Of a stretch of 10,287 bases of DNA, positions 1-9,973 are shown piece by piece. The notes beneath the pieces were generated by a model. It made no database searches and had not been told where the DNA came from. It saw only the letters and a list, made by a program, of their open reading frames with translations. Source of the stretch: JACORV01 sp041484135 (GTDB lineage: Bacteria > Gemmatimonadota > Gemmatimonadetes > Gemmatimonadales > JACORV01); assembly GCA_041484135.1 (NCBI GenBank), contig JBGPHD010000111.1, positions 1 through 10,287 on the forward strand. The letters are read 5' to 3'. Position 1 is the stretch's first letter. Each line of letters opens with the position of its first letter. Both the position numbers and the translations under genes were made by a program.

Positions 1-96
1 AAGGGCGTCTTCGTGCCCGACGAGTGCGTGCCCGCCGCGCCGTACGTGGAGGAGCTGGCGAAGCGCGGCATCGTCATCGAGGAGACGGCGCTCTAG
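1..96 (+). CDS. C-terminal fragment of an enzyme, possibly saccharopine dehydrogenase-like
   Basis: Frame 1 is open from the window edge to a TAG stop at 94-96 and gives 31 residues ending in VEELAKRGIVIEETAL. The gene starts outside the window. The tail, with a 'GVFVPDECVP' segment followed by a helix 'YVEELAKRGI', reminds me of the extreme C-terminus of saccharopine dehydrogenase/lysine dehydrogenase-type oxidoreductases, where a Pro-rich segment precedes a helix ending in '(R/K)RGI'. That resemblance is from memory and rests on very few residues. The stop lies 2 nt before the GTG start of the next gene, so the two are probably co-transcribed and translationally coupled. That the frame is coding is fairly sure; the family is a guess. 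Confidence 0.6.
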   Translation, partial: KGVFVPDECVPAAPYVEELAKRGIVIEETAL

Positions 97-98
97 TC

Positions 99-776
99 GT
101 GCAGCGGATACACATCCAGTCGTTCATCGCGGCGCCGCCCGGACAGGTTTGGGCGGCGCTGGCGTCTCGGACCGACCTCCTCTTCCACGGCTTGCCGGCG
201 GCGGCGTGGCCGGAGGGTCGCGACGAGCAGCCGCCCTTCCATCTCAAGGTCGCGTGGCCCCACACGCCGGAGCCCACCGAGGTGTCGCTCACGTTGCACG
301 AGCTGAACGGCGGCACGCGCCTCGATCTGGCGCATGCGGGTTGGGGAGAGGGCGGCGCGTGGGACGAACCGCTCCACGGCCACTTCGCCGGATGGCTCCA
401 GGGCCTGGCCGTGCTGGGATTGTGGATCGAGCGCGGGACCGATGCACGCGCGGCCGAGCCGTTGCTCCGCGCGAAGGAGCGCTACTTCGCCTCGGGCGAG
501 ATCCCCGCGTCGGCGAGCGCGGTATACCGCTCGCTCACGGAGGCGACGGTGCTGGAGCGCTGGAGCGACGGCGTGTTGTCGAGCGCCACGCGCCTCGAGG
601 CGGTCGAGGACGCCTTCCTCCGCTGGTCGCTGCCCGAAGCCGGCGAGCTGGTCATGATCCTGCGTCCCACCCCGCGCGGCACCCACTGCGCGCTCGCCGA
701 ATACGGCATCGGGGGCCGTGCCGCTTCCGCGACGTGGCCCCCGATGTTCGAGCGGCTGGCACGTTTCCTCGCCTGA
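99..776 (+). CDS. Tandem SRPBCC (AHSA1/START-like) domain protein
   Basis: The protein is 225 aa from the GTG at 99. I chose this start because it follows the upstream stop by 2 nt and the protein fold begins at once; an ATG at 24 would overlap the upstream gene by 73 nt and adds an Arg-rich non-conserved leader. The GAGGAG at 80-85 is rather far away for a Shine-Dalgarno sequence, so translational coupling is likely. Residues 1-115 look like an AHSA1-type SRPBCC half: a first strand ending 'IAAPPGQVWAAL', a 'TEVSLTLHELNGGTRLDLAHAGW' pattern (positions 60-82), and a terminal helix 'FAGWLQGLAVLGLWIE'. Residues 125-225 repeat the pattern in reduced form ('SGEIPASASAVYRSLT', 'WSLPEAGELVMILRPTPRGT', final helix 'MFERLARFLA'). 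Such folds bind hydrophobic ligands or assist client proteins; no substrate can be inferred. It is cytoplasmic, with no signal peptide, and it converges on the kinase gene with a 7-nt gap. Confidence 0.72.
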   Translation: MQRIHIQSFIAAPPGQVWAALASRTDLLFHGLPAAAWPEGRDEQPPFHLKVAWPHTPEPTEVSLTLHELNGGTRLDLAHAGWGEGGAWDEPLHGHFAGWLQGLAVLGLWIERGTDARAAEPLLRAKERYFASGEIPASASAVYRSLTEATVLERWSDGVLSSATRLEAVEDAFLRWSLPEAGELVMILRPTPRGTHCALAEYGIGGRAASATWPPMFERLARFLA

Positions 777-786
777 CGGTCCGTCA
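774..786. repeat. Perfect 13-bp palindrome carrying both convergent stop codons
   Basis: TGACGG-T-CCGTCA is a perfect inverted repeat with 6-bp arms and a 1-nt centre. Its left end is the TGA stop of the plus-strand SRPBCC gene (774-776). Its right end is the TGA stop of the minus-strand kinase gene (786-784). There is no T-tract on either side, so it is a poor classical terminator; the 1-nt centre is also too short for an RNA hairpin loop without opening the inner pairs. Confidence 0.6.
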
Positions 787-3614
787 TCCCGGAGAGCAGC
801 GAAGCTGGGCGTAGCGCCGTGCCGCGGTCGCGGCGCGCGCGGCGTATGGAGGATTGCCGCCCGACCAGAGCCGCGCGACGTCGCGGTAGGCGCGGCAAGT
901 GGACGCATCGGCCTCGCCCGCGGCGTCCTGCAGGCGGGCGCGATCCCACCGGGCCAGTGTGCCGAACGCCCAGTCGACCTGTGCTGCCTGGGCCTCGAGG
1001 TCGGGATAGCCGACGAAGTCGCTGTTCTCCGACCAGCGCAGCTCCCGTTCGGCCGCCGTGCGGTGGCCGAGCGCGGCGTGCCACGCCGCCCGGGCGAGGT
1101 GAAGGGCGGCGCGGAAGAACGGATCGCCGGCCTGGGCGGCCGAGTCGAGGGCGGTCAGCGTGTCGGAGAGCCTCAGCGCGGCGGCGGGATCGGTCGCGGC
1201 GAGCAGGGTGGCGTCGAGGAACGTGCGCAGCGGGGAGGCGCTCGCCGCGCTCTCGATGAGGGACCGGCGGCGGGCGGCGTCGGCATGGTCCCCGGCGCGG
1301 TAGGCGAGGAGGCCGAGCATCCACGCGGCCCGGTTCCGGAGCAGGGGTGCGGCGGCGTCCGGCTCCGCCTGCGCCGCGAGGGTGCTCCGGCCCTCGGTCC
1401 TGTTGTCGTTAGGCGGTAGCGAGTCGAAGAGCATGATCGCCCCGTCGAGCTCGGCGGCGAAGAGGGCCAGGGCGGGATCGCCGAACCGGTCGCGCAGGGC
1501 CCGCGCCGTCGCGCGCGCGGAGTCCTCCCGGCCCAGCGCCATCAGGCCGAACACCTGGGCCATGAGGCCGGCGCGCACCAGGTCCGGGCGGTCGGCGCGC
1601 CGCGCGAACTGCCGGCCCACCCACACCACGCCCTCCGGTGCGTCGAAGGTGAGGAGCATGGCCGGTCCGGCGGCGAGATCGCGGGACTGCCCGACCCCGG
1701 GCTGCTGCAGGACGAATCCCGTGACCTGCGCGGCGCGTTCGGGCGCTTCGAAGCGCCACGCGAACCCGACCTCCAGCAGCGCGCGCAGGGCCGTCGAGAG
1801 CGGATCCGTCGGTGCGGCGACGACCTGGTACTGGTCCAGCGCGCGCCGGGCAGTGGTCGACTCACCCTCGGCGATGGCGACCCAGGCCAGGTGCTCCCAA
1901 GCCGGCGCGAAGTCGGGCCGCAGGCGCGTCGCTTCAGCGAGAGCCTCGAGCGCCTCGCGACGCGGGTGACCGTCGAGCGGCCCGCGATGGAACAGCTCGT
2001 CGCCGCGGGCGAACCAGCCGAAGGCGAAATGGGGGTCGCGCGCGGTCGCCCGCTCCAGCGCGTCCCACCGCGCGGGCCGCGGAGTGACGCTCGCGGTGAT
2101 CAGCCGCCGGTAGCGCGGGGGGAACGAGTCGCGGGCGGCCAGGTACCGCCGCGCCCGGACGGTGTCCAGGTCGCGGCCGAGCCAGCGGCCGATGTCGATC
2201 AGTCTGAGGTCGCACAGGAGGCAGGTCGGATCGATCGCGGCGGCGCGCCGGTACGCAGCCTCGGCCGAGTCCCACTGCGCCCGATCGAACAGCAGCTCCG
2301 CGTGGGTGACCGCCGCCAGTCCGGCCGGACTGGCGGGCAGGGCGCGGAGCGGCAGATCGCCGGCGAGCGGGCCCCGCGGGCTTTCCAGCAGCGTCAGCAT
2401 GACCAGATACGAGACCGAATCCGCCATCTCGCTCCATCGTGCGAGCGGCCCGCGCACGTCGGCATAGACCTCGCCTGACGGTTCCGATCGCGCGACGATG
2501 CGCAGGGAGTCGCGCACCACCGACGCCGTGCCGCCGAGGCGGAGGCGCGCGGCGATGTCGGCGCGCTCGCCCCGCGCGAAGGCCCGTACCAGGTAGTCGG
2601 GACTGCCGTCGAGACTGCGCGCGACCGCCAGGCTGAGCGAGTCGCCGAGCGCCGGGTCGCCGCCCTGCACGCCGAAAGGCAGGATGTCGATGCGCGGCAG
2701 CGACGCCCGTGGCCGGAGTTGGCCCGCCAGCAGCACCGCGCCGGCGAGCAGCAGCGCCGTGCTCGCGGCAACTCCGGCAATGAGCGCTGCCCGGCGGTTT
2801 CGCCGCGGCGACGTCACGCCCGCGGCCTCGAGGAACGCGAGGCGCATGCTCGCCGCGTCCGGCCAGCGCGCCTCGGGCGACCAGGCCAGCGCGCGCGCCA
2901 GCACGCGGGCGATCGGGTTCGGCACGCCCACCCAGTCGGCGTGGGAGGGGCGCTCGTCGAAGTTCCATCGGCGCCCGGTCGCCGCCTCGTGCAGCACCAG
3001 ACCGGCCGCATAGAGATCGGTCGCCGGGCCGACCTCGCGGCCCGCCACCTGCTCCGGCGACATGTAGCCCGGTGTGCCCGGCACGTGCCCGTCCCGGGTC
3101 AGCGGCGTGGCGCTGCCTTCCGTCGTCTTCGCGATACCGAAATCGGCGAGCACCGCGCGGCCGGTCTGGAGGAAGATGTTCGACGGCTTGATGTCGCGGT
3201 GGACGACCCCGCGCGCATGGGCTGCCTCGAGCGCGGCGAGCAGGTCGCCGCCCAGCGCCACCGCCTCCGGGATCCCCAGCGGCCCCCGCAGGAGACGCTG
3301 TGCGAGCGTCTCCGCGTCGATGTAGTCCATGATGTAGTAGAAGAGGCCGCGCGATTCGCCGGCGTGGTGGACCGGGACGATGTTGGGGTGCGCAAGGCTT
3401 GCCAGCACGCGGGCCTCGCGCGCGAAGCGCTCGGTCGCCGTGGCGGTCGCATGCTCCGGCCGCAGGATCTTGATGGCCACCGGGCGGTCCAGCGCCACGT
3501 CCCGGCCGAGGTAGACGACCCCCATGCCGCCGCCGGCGAGTTCCCGCTCGACGACGTACTCCGGCGCCAGCGCCTCGCGCAGCCGCTCGAGCTGGGTCAG
3601 TCGCGCTCCTTCGT

Positions 3615-3636
<22 letters not shown>
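784..3636 (-). CDS. Membrane-anchored Ser/Thr protein kinase with TPR-like extracytoplasmic region
   Basis: This is a Hanks-type (PknB-like) kinase of 950 aa from the ATG at 3636. The domain (about residues 27-268) is complete: Gly loop GGGMGVVY 35-42, ATP-binding lysine in AIK K56, helix-C Glu74, catalytic loop HRDIKPSN with D148, K150 and N153, DFG D165, activation-segment end GTPGYMSPEQ 187-196, D207 and R257. An Arg-rich stop-transfer (RRNRR) and one membrane helix at about 283-305 follow. The remaining ~640 residues should lie outside the cytoplasm; they contain TPR-like stretches such as 'AQWDSAEAAYRRAAAIDP' and end Cys-rich. It probably phosphorylates regulatory proteins in response to an external cue; targets are unknown. 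The open frame extends upstream to 4026 inside the amidohydrolase gene, but that part is unlike kinase sequence. The true start may be a CTG at 3600 (938 aa; see the Shine-Dalgarno entry). It lies just downstream of the amidohydrolase gene, so one operon is likely. Confidence 0.93.
3598..3611 (-). promoter_or_regulatory. Strong Shine-Dalgarno 5 nt before an in-frame CTG (possible true kinase start)
   Basis: On the minus strand AAGGAG (3611-3606) is followed by CGCGA and then CTG (3600-3598), in frame with the kinase. The product would begin (M)TQLERLREALAPEYVVE, which resembles the usual short leader of kinases of this type. The ATG at 3636 has no visible ribosome-binding site and would give a 22-nt overlap with the amidohydrolase gene. 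With CTG the intergenic gap is 14 nt. Gene callers that ignore CTG would choose ATG 3636 or GTG 3633. Confidence 0.5.
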
Positions 3637-7211
<3,575 letters not shown>

Positions 7212-7246
7212 CGTCGAGTCTCCGGGGTGGGGAAGTGGCGGGAGCG

Positions 7247-7275
7247 AATGTATCCGGAGGGATGGGTCACGGCAA
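7247..7275 (-). promoter_or_regulatory. Sigma70-like promoter of the amidohydrolase-kinase operon
   Basis: On the minus strand TTGCCG (7275-7270) and TACATT (7252-7247) are separated by exactly 17 nt. This matches the TTGACA/TATAAT consensus well for DNA this rich in GC. Transcription would start near 7240, giving a leader of about 29 nt with GGAG at 7223-7220 before the ATG. The same -35 word, spacing and near-identical -10 occur before intI. Confidence 0.6.
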
Positions 7276-7308
7276 TTCCGGCTCGGCGGTCCGGCTCGTG
7301 TTGCGCCG

Positions 7309-7337
7309 GCGTCGCCTGTTCATGCTAGCGGCGACGC
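7309..7337 (-). terminator. Hairpin after the epimerase gene
   Basis: GCGTCGCC (7309-7316) and GGCGACGC (7330-7337) are perfect 8-bp inverted arms around a 13-nt loop, starting 11 nt past the epimerase stop. No U-run follows on the minus strand, so it is not a textbook intrinsic terminator. It could slow polymerase, protect the mRNA 3' end or separate this gene from the next promoter. Confidence 0.4.
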
Positions 7338-7348
7338 GATCCCCTGCT

Positions 7349-8512
7349 TCAGCTCGTGCCGGCGATCAGCGCGAGCTCGGCGCGGCGCGTGGCGTAGCTC
7401 GCGACCGCCTCCGGGCGCAGTGCCAGCGCTGCCTCGATGACGCGCGGCAGATACTCGGCCACCGGCGTGTAGGCGAGCCCCAGCTCGTGCTTCGAGCGGG
7501 TGTTGTCGAGCGAGGACATCCAGGGATCGCTGAACGGCGAGCAGGTGGGGACAAGCCCCGCGGCGAGGAGCGTCGCCAGCGGCATCGTCCGCACCTCGGC
7601 TGGCCGCCGGACCAGTGTCGCGATGCGTGCCAGCATGTCGCCTAACGTCATGGTCTCGTCCTGGGAGATGTTGTACGCACGCCCGGTGGCGGCGCCCGCT
7701 CCCGCGGCACCGTCTGGGTCCTCCTCGCCCTCCGTGTGGTCGTTAGGCCGGGTCGCCGCCGTGCTCGCCACGCTCGCCGTGCTTACCGGGTTCGCCCTGC
7801 CGGTCGCTCCCGCTGAGCCCGCCGGCATGCCGCGGTCTCCGGCGAGCAGCGTCGCCGCGACCACATCCATCCCGTAGACATGCCGCAGCGGCGCGCCGTC
7901 CTCTGCGGGCACCAGCAGCGGCCCGCCGTCCAGCAGCCGGTGCACGTAGCCCGCGATGCGGCCGTAGTGGTCGCGCTCGCTGTTGATCATCGGCATGCGC
8001 AGGATGACGGCCGGGAATCCGCGCGCGGCGTGCGCCGCCATGAGCGCGTCCTCGGCGGCGCGCTTGTCGATGCCGTAGACCCAGTTCCGGTGGTCGAGCT
8101 CGCGGCGCGCGCCGTCGATGCCGGGCGGATCCGGCATCACCGGCCCAACGTAGTCCTCTTCGCCGAATGGTCGGGCGAGGCCGAGTCGGACGAGGTAGAC
8201 CTGGCCGGTGCTCCAGAACACGTAGCGGTTGCAGCGCCCGTCGAGGATCCGGGCCGCTGCCTTGGCGTCCACGCCGGTGTAGAGGGTGGTGTCGACGACG
8301 AGGTCGAAGGATCGGCCGCGCAGCGCGGTCGCCAGCGCCGTCGCGTCGGTCCGGTCGGCGACGAGGCGGCTCACGGGGGATGGTCCCGAGCCAACGGCCG
8401 CGATCGTCACGCCCCGGTTCACGACCGTGACCTCGTCGCCGCGGGCCACGAGGGCGGTCACGAGATCGGGTCCGAGGTTGCGGGTGCCGCCGATGACGAG
8501 GGAGCGTGCCAT
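7349..8512 (-). CDS. NAD-dependent epimerase / atypical SDR
   Basis: The protein is 387 aa from the ATG at 8512. The N-terminal Rossmann motif is GGTRNLGP (8-15), the atypical GGTxxxG form seen in epimerase-like extended or atypical SDRs. A probable catalytic triad is S101 (in 'FWSTGQVY'), Y146 and K150 ('YGIDK'). Later landmarks are 'VILRMPMI' (169-176), 'HVYGMDVVAA' (211-220) and 'RAYNISQDETMTLGDML' (278-294), all usual for this family. The substrate is probably a nucleotide sugar or another hydroxyl-bearing metabolite; it cannot be named. Residues ~229-277 are an unusual Ala/Gly/Thr-rich insert with an acidic centre (HTEGEEDPDG). An upstream in-frame start at 8605 would add 31 residues translated from the 40-bp repeats and is rejected. 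No good Shine-Dalgarno is present; a TAGAAT box lies 5 nt before the ATG, suggesting a leaderless mRNA. The gene diverges from intI. Confidence 0.85.
   Translation of the reverse strand: MARSLVIGGTRNLGPDLVTALVARGDEVTVVNRGVTIAAVGSGPSPVSRLVADRTDATALATALRGRSFDLVVDTTLYTGVDAKAAARILDGRCNRYVFWSTGQVYLVRLGLARPFGEEDYVGPVMPDPPGIDGARRELDHRNWVYGIDKRAAEDALMAAHAARGFPAVILRMPMINSERDHYGRIAGYVHRLLDGGPLLVPAEDGAPLRHVYGMDVVAATLLAGDRGMPAGSAGATGRANPVSTASVASTAATRPNDHTEGEEDPDGAAGAGAATGRAYNISQDETMTLGDMLARIATLVRRPAEVRTMPLATLLAAGLVPTCSPFSDPWMSSLDNTRSKHELGLAYTPVAEYLPRVIEAALALRPEAVASYATRRAELALIAGTS
7640..7748. repeat. Inverted GCCTAACG ... CGTTAGGC pair inside the epimerase gene
   Basis: GCCTAACG at 7640-7647 and CGTTAGGC at 7741-7748 are perfect inverted copies 93 bp apart. 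Together they have the outline of an attC site (RYYYAAC ... GTTRRRY, 57-141 bp). The pair lies within the coding frame: the first arm is in the conserved 'TLGD', the second in the low-complexity insert. I see no inner L-box pairing, so a functional attC is doubtful; the pair may just be two copies of the frequent octamer. Confidence 0.45.
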
Positions 8513-8517
8513 GCTGA

Positions 8518-8523
8518 ATTCTA
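8518..8523 (-). promoter_or_regulatory. Probable -10 box of a leaderless epimerase transcript
   Basis: TAGAAT on the minus strand is followed by TCAGC and then the ATG at 8512. This spacing puts the transcription start at or next to the A of the ATG. I see no convincing -35. The arrangement (TAnAnT, 5 nt ending in GC, ATG) is the same as at intI on the other side of the intergenic region. Confidence 0.45.
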
Positions 8524-8530
8524 TGCCTCG

Positions 8531-8650
8531 CCCGCGATTTCGCACCGGTCGCCGTCCGCGTGCACTCGTGCGCGCGATTTCGCACCGGTCGCTGTCGGCA
8601 TGCACTCGTGCGCGCTATTTTGCACCACTCCGCGCGATTTTGCGCTTGCC
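8531..8650. repeat. 40-bp tandem repeat between the divergent epimerase and intI genes
   Basis: There are three units: 8531-8570, 8571-8610 and 8611-8650. Units 1 and 2 differ at about 4 of 40 positions. In unit 3 the second half is replaced by another copy of the first-half motif, so the word CGCG(A/T)TTT occurs at 8573, 8613 and 8633 as well as in unit 1. Each full unit carries a near-palindrome GCGATTTCGC plus a TGCACTCGTGCG segment. A 40-bp period shifts the reading frame at each unit, so the repeat is not protein-coding. It sits just upstream of the intI promoter and could hold operators acting on both divergent genes. It is not a CRISPR: there are no unrelated spacers. The rest of this 167-bp gap holds only the two promoter boxes. 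Confidence 0.88.
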
Positions 8651-8674
8651 GCTCTTCCCCATCCGGTCTACAGT
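8646..8674 (+). promoter_or_regulatory. Promoter of intI, probably giving a leaderless mRNA
   Basis: TTGCCG (8646-8651), a 17-nt spacer and TACAGT (8669-8674) precede the intI ATG (8680) by only 5 nt, so transcription should begin at the start codon. The -35 word overlaps the end of the 40-bp repeat array. No recognisable LexA box (a common regulator of intI in Proteobacteria) is visible. Confidence 0.55.
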
Positions 8675-8679
8675 GCGGC

Positions 8680-9756
8680 ATGACCGTTCTCCCCGCACCC
8701 TCGTCCGCGGCGGCGTCCCTATCCGCGCTCGCGCCTGCGTCCGCGCGTCACTCACCCGCAGCCGCACCCGGACCGGTGCCGCGGCCGGTGACCCTGCCTT
8801 CCCGGAGCAGCAAGCTGCTCACTCAGGTGCGTCTCGCCATTCGGGCGCGGCACATGAGCCCGCGTACCGAGCGGCAGTACGTGCACTGGGTGAAGCGGTT
8901 CGTGCTCTTCCACGGCACGCGCCACCCCCTCGCGCTCGGCGAGGCCGAAGTGACCGCGTTCCTGACCGACCTGGCCGACCGCCTCAAGGTCAGCGCCAGT
9001 ACGCAGACCCAGGCCCTGAGCGCGCTCCTCTTCCTCTATAGGCGGGTCCTGCGCCGCCAGCTCCCCTGGCTCAAGGACGTGGTGCGGGCGCGGCGGGCGC
9101 AGCGGGTGCCCGTGGTCCTCACCCAGGACGAGGTCCGCGCCCTGCTGAACGCGCTCGGCGGCGTCCACCGCCTTGCGGCGCTGCTCCTGTACGGAGGCGG
9201 CCTGCGGTTGCTCGAGGTCATCCGGCTGCGGGTGCACGATCTCGACTTCGATCGTGGCGAGCTCATCATCCGGGCGGGCAAGGGCAACAAGGACCGGCTG
9301 ACCGTGCTGCCGCAGTCGCTCCGCGACCAGCTCCGCGCCCATCTGGTGCGGGTGCGGGAGCAGTGGCAGGAGGACTTGGCCGCCGGCGTATGCATCAGGC
9401 TGCCGGAGGCGATCTCGCGGAAGTACCCGGCGGCCGAGCGGCAGTGGGGCTGGTGGTGGGTGTTCCCGGCACAGCGGGTGCGCGAGAGCAAGGACGGTCG
9501 CCGCTGGCGCCACTATCTGCATCCCAGTGCGATCCAGCGCGCCGTCCGGGAGGCCGTGCAGCGGGCGGGGATCGTCAAGCGCGCGAGCTGTCACACGCTG
9601 CGGCACTCCTTCGCCACCCATCTTCTCGAGGACGGCTACGACATCCGGACCGTCCAGGAGCTGCTGGGCCACCGTGACGTCGCGACGACGATGATCTACA
9701 CCCACGTGCTGAATCGTGGCGGCCGCGGCGTGCGCAGCCCTGTCGACGGTCTCTGA
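8680..9756 (+). CDS. intI: Integron integrase (site-specific tyrosine recombinase)
   Basis: The protein is 358 aa from the ATG at 8680. IntI captures, excises and shuffles gene cassettes by recombining attC and attI sites, with attC acting as folded single strand. The N-terminal core-binding domain begins ~43 ('KLLTQVRLAIRARHMSPRTE') and continues 'YVHWVKRFVLFHG'. The catalytic domain has R176 (YGGGLR), K204 (GKGNKDR), H305/R308 (CHTLRHS), H331 (LLGH) and nucleophile Y340 (MIYTH). The IntI-specific patch that separates IntI from XerC/D is present at ~240-263: 'LPEAISRKYPAAERQWGWWW'. The end, 'THVLNRGGRGVRSPVDGL', is classic IntI. The first ~40 residues are an Ala/Ser/Pro-rich extension; starting at V37 (GTG, 8788) would give the common 322-aa length, but the promoter position favours 8680. 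It runs in the same direction as the downstream cassette, unlike most integrons. Confidence 0.96.
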   Translation: MTVLPAPSSAAASLSALAPASARHSPAAAPGPVPRPVTLPSRSSKLLTQVRLAIRARHMSPRTERQYVHWVKRFVLFHGTRHPLALGEAEVTAFLTDLADRLKVSASTQTQALSALLFLYRRVLRRQLPWLKDVVRARRAQRVPVVLTQDEVRALLNALGGVHRLAALLLYGGGLRLLEVIRLRVHDLDFDRGELIIRAGKGNKDRLTVLPQSLRDQLRAHLVRVREQWQEDLAAGVCIRLPEAISRKYPAAERQWGWWWVFPAQRVRESKDGRRWRHYLHPSAIQRAVREAVQRAGIVKRASCHTLRHSFATHLLEDGYDIRTVQELLGHRDVATTMIYTHVLNRGGRGVRSPVDGL

Positions 9757-9816
9757 CGCGCTGTCGCCGAGCTATCCTTGCGATTCAGCCCTTCTCGCGT
9801 CACCTTGGATATCAGC

Positions 9817-9830
9817 GCCGCCTTTGCGGC
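9817..9830 (+). terminator. Small hairpin between intI and attC
   Basis: GCCGC-CTTT-GCGGC folds into a 5-bp stem with a 4-nt loop, 60 nt after the intI stop. There is no following T-tract. Its right arm overlaps the first bases of the attC outer arm, so the two folds are mutually exclusive. Confidence 0.3.
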
Positions 9831-9927
9831 CTAACACCACCATCGGCCGACTTATCGAGCGAGCCAGGCGTGTGAGCGCGGTGGCCCGGCGCGGCGCCCA
9901 ATTCGCTTAATCAGCTAGTTAGGCCGC
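9826..9927 (+). other. attC recombination site (cassette-associated)
   Basis: The ends are perfect 10-bp inverted repeats: GCGGCCTAAC (9826-9835) and GTTAGGCCGC (9918-9927). They contain the canonical inverse core GCCTAAC (RYYYAAC, 9829-9835) and core GTTAGGC (GTTRRRY, 9918-9924), with the expected cut between G9918 and T9919. The total of 96-102 bp is normal for attC. Inner pairing is imperfect: GCCGACTTATCGA (9846-9858) partly matches the complement of TCGCTTAATCAGC near 9903-9915 (about 9 of 13 positions). The TTAATCAGC just before the core resembles the L' region of known attC sites. It lies 69 bp after an intact IntI gene. The lower-GC flank and a new gene immediately beyond support a cassette junction. 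Confidence 0.78.
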
Positions 9928-9973
9928 GTATGCGTACTACTGCACCGTAAGCGACTACTGCCGGAGCATCCCT

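Noticed and set aside
93..908. Long Arg-rich ORFs on the minus strand opposite the SRPBCC gene and other genes
   Set aside because: They are typical high-GC shadow frames (Arg/Ala/Pro/Gly-rich, no motif), while the opposite strand encodes a recognisable fold.
8513..8605. 31-residue N-terminal extension of the epimerase
   Set aside because: It is translated from the 40-bp repeat, whose length is not a multiple of 3, and it precedes a perfectly placed Rossmann start MARSLVIGGT.
8531..8650. CRISPR array
   Set aside because: The units are contiguous and near-identical over their full 40 bp with no unique spacers, and there are no cas genes.
8560..8679. 40-residue upstream extension of IntI
   Set aside because: It reads through the tandem repeat and the promoter, is Cys/Arg/His-rich, and does not resemble any IntI.
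9716..9910. 64-aa ORF overlapping the intI end and attC (possible mini-cassette)
   Set aside because: It overlaps IntI's conserved C-terminus in another frame and ends inside the attC; there is no ribosome-binding site.
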